From the NCBI GenBank assembly GCA_937894495.1, contig CALCRR010000272.1, forward strand, positions 1-35,247: 35,247 nt of DNA, in the 5' to 3' direction. The DNA comes from an uncultured Ruminococcus sp. GTDB taxonomy: Bacteria > Bacillota > Clostridia > Oscillospirales > Ruminococcaceae. Within the stretch, counting starts at the first letter, position 1, and every line of letters starts with the position of its first letter. A model generated the notes under the pieces. The model did not search any database and was not told the origin of the DNA. It worked only from the letters and a program-made list of their open reading frames with translations. The position numbers and the translations under genes were made by a program. Shown piece by piece: positions 32,481-35,247 of this stretch.

Positions 32481-33821
32481 ATGTTCAGTTTTCCCGAAGG
32501 GCTGTATTCCGATATACGTATCGAGCATACGTATAATGCGAATTATTCAGTGGAGAACGGCGAGATCAAGCAAAATTCCGAGACTTCCGTTGCAGGGGCA
32601 ATGATAAGGGTCTATGACGGAAAGCTATGGTATACCAGCGTTACCAATGATCTTGAAAGCATTCAGTCAGAGCTTGACGCTCTCGCTGAGATAGCCGAGA
32701 AGAATGCTGCTATCGCCGACGACCCCACAGTGAAGCTCTATGAGGTCCACAAGGACAAGGTGCTGCACTTTGAGGGCGGCAAGGATATCCGCAGGGTCAC
32801 TCGTGAAGAGCGTGAGAAGCTTGTTCAGGGCTATATCTCTGCCTGCATAGATGACTCGATAGAGGAAATCAAAAAGTGGTCTGCCGGCTATTCTCACGAT
32901 CATACGGTCAAGGAGTTCTATTCCAGCAAGGGTGCCGAGATAGTGCAGGACTATCAGCAGTGCGCTGTCTGGGTGTGGTATGAGTTTGTCATCAACGATA
33001 TTCCCCTGTCGGGCGGAGGGCAGTTCCAGTCTATGTTTTTTGAGGACCTTCCGGGGCACGAGAGTAAGATACTTGAAAAAAGGGACAGGTATCTTGATTT
33101 TGGCAGGAACGCTGTTGACGTCACGCCCGGTGACTACATCTGCGTGCTGGCTCCCTCGGTCACGGGTATGTTTACGCATGAGTGCTTCGGACACAAGAGC
33201 GAGGCAGATTATATGCTCAACGACAAGGCTCTGCGTGATGAATGGGTGATCGGCAAAAAGGTGGGAAGCGACCTCGTTTCCATTTTCGACAGCGGCGATA
33301 TGTTCCCCCACCGAGGATACATAGCCTATGACGACGAGGGTACAGCTGTCAGGGAGACCTGGCTTATCAAGGACGGTGTGCTTTCGGGCAGGCTCCACGA
33401 TGCACACTCGGCGGCTGCGTTGGGTGAAGAGGTGACTGGCAATGCCAGAGCTCAGGATTTTGGCTGCTCGCCTATGGTGAGAATGACCAACACCTGTATG
33501 CAGGCAGGAGAAACGCCGCCTGAGAAGCTCATAGCCAGCGTTAAGGACGGCGTTTACGTTTACAACGTTCAGTTCGGCACAGGCTTTTCCACATTCACAA
33601 TGGCGCCCGGCATCAGCTACCGCATAAGAGAGGGCAAGCTTGCCGAGCCGCTGCGTGTCAACGTGATCTCAGGCAGCGTATTCCAGACGCTTTTTGACAT
33701 TGACGGTGTAGGTAATGATTTTGAATTCTGCGAGAATACTACCTGCGGCAAGGGCGGACAGTGGCTGCCGGTTTCCAGCGCAGGTCCAACTATCCGCGTC
33801 AGATCGCTGAATGTAAACTAA
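32481..33821 (+). CDS. TldD-type metalloprotease subunit
   Basis: 446 residues. The zinc-binding HExxxH motif typical of TldD is present (H233, E234, H238 in THECFGH). The surrounding pattern (GNARAQDFGCSPMVRMTNT, GGQWLPVSSAGPTIRV) also fits the TldD/PmbA family, whose TldD-TldE heterodimers trim unfolded or modified peptides inside the cell. GAGGGTCAAGAA precedes the ATG. The partner gene follows after 14 bp. Confidence 0.92.
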   Translation: MFSFPEGLYSDIRIEHTYNANYSVENGEIKQNSETSVAGAMIRVYDGKLWYTSVTNDLESIQSELDALAEIAEKNAAIADDPTVKLYEVHKDKVLHFEGGKDIRRVTREEREKLVQGYISACIDDSIEEIKKWSAGYSHDHTVKEFYSSKGAEIVQDYQQCAVWVWYEFVINDIPLSGGGQFQSMFFEDLPGHESKILEKRDRYLDFGRNAVDVTPGDYICVLAPSVTGMFTHECFGHKSEADYMLNDKALRDEWVIGKKVGSDLVSIFDSGDMFPHRGYIAYDDEGTAVRETWLIKDGVLSGRLHDAHSAAALGEEVTGNARAQDFGCSPMVRMTNTCMQAGETPPEKLIASVKDGVYVYNVQFGTGFSTFTMAPGISYRIREGKLAEPLRVNVISGSVFQTLFDIDGVGNDFEFCENTTCGKGGQWLPVSSAGPTIRVRSLNVN

Positions 33822-33835
33822 GGGGGGGTGAGCTC

Positions 33836-35047
33836 ATGCAGAAAGAAAAGATCACATCTATAATTAACCTGCGAAAGATCGTGATAGAAGAAAACAAGCT
33901 GATGAGCTTTGACAAAAAAAGCTTCAGAAACAGCTCCTTCAGAGTGTATGACGGCGAATTTGCGGGAGTGCAGTATTATCTGGGAAACATCGGCGATGAT
34001 GAGGGCTACAAACAGGCTGAGGAAAACCTTGCGCTTAAACGCCCCTACAGGTTCTCACTTGAAACAGGCAGCCGTCACCGTGACAAGACCGAGCAGGAGT
34101 ATTCCGACAAGGAGCTTATGGATATCACCAGAGAAGCTCTGGAATATCTGCAAAGGCATTTTCCCGATTTTCGTATCGGCGGCTCTGTTACCTGCCGAAA
34201 GACTGCGGAAGCTATGGAAAATTCTCTCGGGCTGGATCACTCCAACACCGACTGCGCAATAGATATCAGCATTGATTACAAGCACAAGGACAGCAAGGAT
34301 GTTTTTGACGGCTGGTTCTCTCTGGGACAGCGCACCTTTGATATGAAAAAATTCACCGATATGGCTGATAACTATCTGTCCGCCTATACCGTTCAGGCGC
34401 AGCTGCCTGAGGAGCTTATCATACAGCAGCAGTATTATACATATCTGGGAAAATTCTATCACTGTCTGAACGCCGAGAACATTGCTCTGGGCACTTCGCT
34501 GCTGACCGGCAGGGTGGGAGAAAAGGTGTTCTCAGACGATCTCACGCTGGCTCACGATGTCTCGGACGAGGCTGCCTGGTTCACAACCTTTTATGACGGC
34601 GAGGGCGTGGTCCTTCCCGAGGACAGATTTGTTTATATCGAAAACGGTGTTGTGAAATCGGGCTTTGCAGACAAGCACACTGCCGACAAATACGGCGTAC
34701 CGCACACGGGCAGCGCAGGAGCTAACATGACCGACATACCCTTCAACGGGAATGTGAACTTCAAGATAAAGCCCTCGGACAAGACCGTGAAGGAGCTGCT
34801 GGGCGGCAGACTGACAGTAGTTCCGATACTGGCTGCAGGCGGTGATTTCAACGATAAGGGAGAGTACGTAACTCCCGTACAGAAGGCATTTCTCTGCGAC
34901 GGTGAGAGGTTTGTCGGAAGTCTGCCTGAGTTTACCATGAAGGGCAGTATGTTTGATTTCTTCGGCAAGGATTTTATCGGCGTAGGCTCAGACAAGCCTG
35001 TGTTCAATGACTATCAGATGCTTGCAGGTATGCAGTACAGTAAATGA
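33836..35047 (+). CDS. TldE/PmbA-like partner subunit
   Basis: 403 residues, related to TldD but without an HExxxH motif in the equivalent region (DDLTLAHDVSDEAAWFTTFYD), as expected for the non-catalytic partner. The C-terminal end has the family's conserved beta-barrel-like pattern. GGGGGGTGA lies 4 nt before ATG 33836. It is probably co-translated with the TldD gene and forms the heterodimer. What peptide or protein it processes is unknown; no RiPP precursor or maturation enzyme is nearby. Confidence 0.85.
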   Translation: MQKEKITSIINLRKIVIEENKLMSFDKKSFRNSSFRVYDGEFAGVQYYLGNIGDDEGYKQAEENLALKRPYRFSLETGSRHRDKTEQEYSDKELMDITREALEYLQRHFPDFRIGGSVTCRKTAEAMENSLGLDHSNTDCAIDISIDYKHKDSKDVFDGWFSLGQRTFDMKKFTDMADNYLSAYTVQAQLPEELIIQQQYYTYLGKFYHCLNAENIALGTSLLTGRVGEKVFSDDLTLAHDVSDEAAWFTTFYDGEGVVLPEDRFVYIENGVVKSGFADKHTADKYGVPHTGSAGANMTDIPFNGNVNFKIKPSDKTVKELLGGRLTVVPILAAGGDFNDKGEYVTPVQKAFLCDGERFVGSLPEFTMKGSMFDFFGKDFIGVGSDKPVFNDYQMLAGMQYSK

Positions 35048-35055
35048 CGAATAAA

Positions 35056-35097
35056 AAGGACAGATACCATGAGGAAGCGGTATCTGTCCTTATTTTT
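35056..35097. terminator. Terminator after the TldD/TldE operon
   Basis: A perfect 13-bp stem (35056-35068 with 35079-35091) with a 10-nt loop, then a T-rich tail. An A-run on the other side suggests that it also serves the minus-strand gene. Confidence 0.92.
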
Positions 35098-35123
35098 TAT
35101 GTGTGAAAATTATCCTGCCGTAA

Positions 35124-35247
35124 CTACACCTTTATCACAAAGGCTTTTGTATACCCATCATCTGCCTTGACAACGTTCACTTCACCGCCGTGGCATTCTA
35201 TTGCTCGCTTTGTTACTGCAAGTCCCAGTCCCGTGCCGCGACCGACG
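35124..35247 (-). CDS. Histidine kinase, C-terminal fragment (cut by window edge)
   Basis: About 41 codons are visible. They contain the G2 box of a GHKL ATPase domain (GRGTGLGLAVTKRAIECHGG) and a final strand TKAFVIKV before the stop. The 5' part lies beyond the window. It is convergent with the TldE gene. Confidence 0.8.
   Translation of the reverse strand, partial: VGRGTGLGLAVTKRAIECHGGEVNVVKADDGYTKAFVIKV

Noticed and set aside
32667..33407. Minus-strand 246-codon frame opposite the TldD gene
   Set aside because: It is antisense to the conserved TldD coding sequence and has no recognisable domain or ribosome site.

Overview
The window looks like a chromosomal segment of a Gram-positive gut or rumen clostridium, most likely Ruminococcus or a close Oscillospiraceae relative. 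The basis is a secreted dockerin-bearing protein with InlB-type repeats, strong AGGAGG ribosome sites, several near-consensus sigma-A promoters, many perfect hairpin terminators and a fold-back MITE. This is a judgement from gene content; no search was run. I see no rRNA, tRNA, CRISPR array, prophage or transposase gene.

Layout. Positions 1-5330: a leader with a terminator, then a three-gene operon of two half-ABC exporters around a DUF1854 protein. Positions 5371-9673 are mostly minus strand: a GGDEF protein with a degenerate receiver domain, a CPBP protease, a GH25 lysozyme and two tiny membrane-protein genes, one frameshifted; a 53-residue plus-strand membrane peptide lies between. Positions 9997-16585: a two-gene Fe-S system (activase plus 2-hydroxyacyl-CoA dehydratase-like protein) followed closely by a histidine-kinase-like protein and a TraB/GumN-type lipoprotein. 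Positions 16594-20230, minus strand: a zinc-ribbon membrane protein, a lipoprotein and the dockerin protein.

Positions 20231-20862 hold a non-coding, repeat-rich stretch with CTAG clusters and an AGAAGCAAGA inverted repeat. Then come a 51-residue ORF and an overlapping ECF sigma factor with a membrane anchor and a Thr/Ser-rich tail. Its coding frame continues past an in-frame TAG into a sensor-like domain that also carries a C-run frameshift. Positions 23170-27856: an MFS transporter and carB, divergently transcribed from good promoters. Positions 27937-30324: a zinc-ribbon/NTF2-like membrane protein and a TetR-CPBP operon with a palindromic operator at its promoter. Positions 30491-32061: a nitroreductase-flavodoxin pair behind a small gene broken by a 178-bp MITE. 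Positions 32481-35047: a TldD/TldE protease pair. The window closes on the tail of a histidine kinase.

Themes: envelope and stress functions (two CPBP proteases, GH25, an anchored sigma factor, exporters), small zinc-ribbon membrane proteins, and several recently damaged genes (9375-9673, 22406-23102, 31670-32061). The most unusual systems are the ABC/DUF1854/ABC module and the sigma factor whose stop codon sits inside a Shine-Dalgarno sequence for the detached sensor domain.
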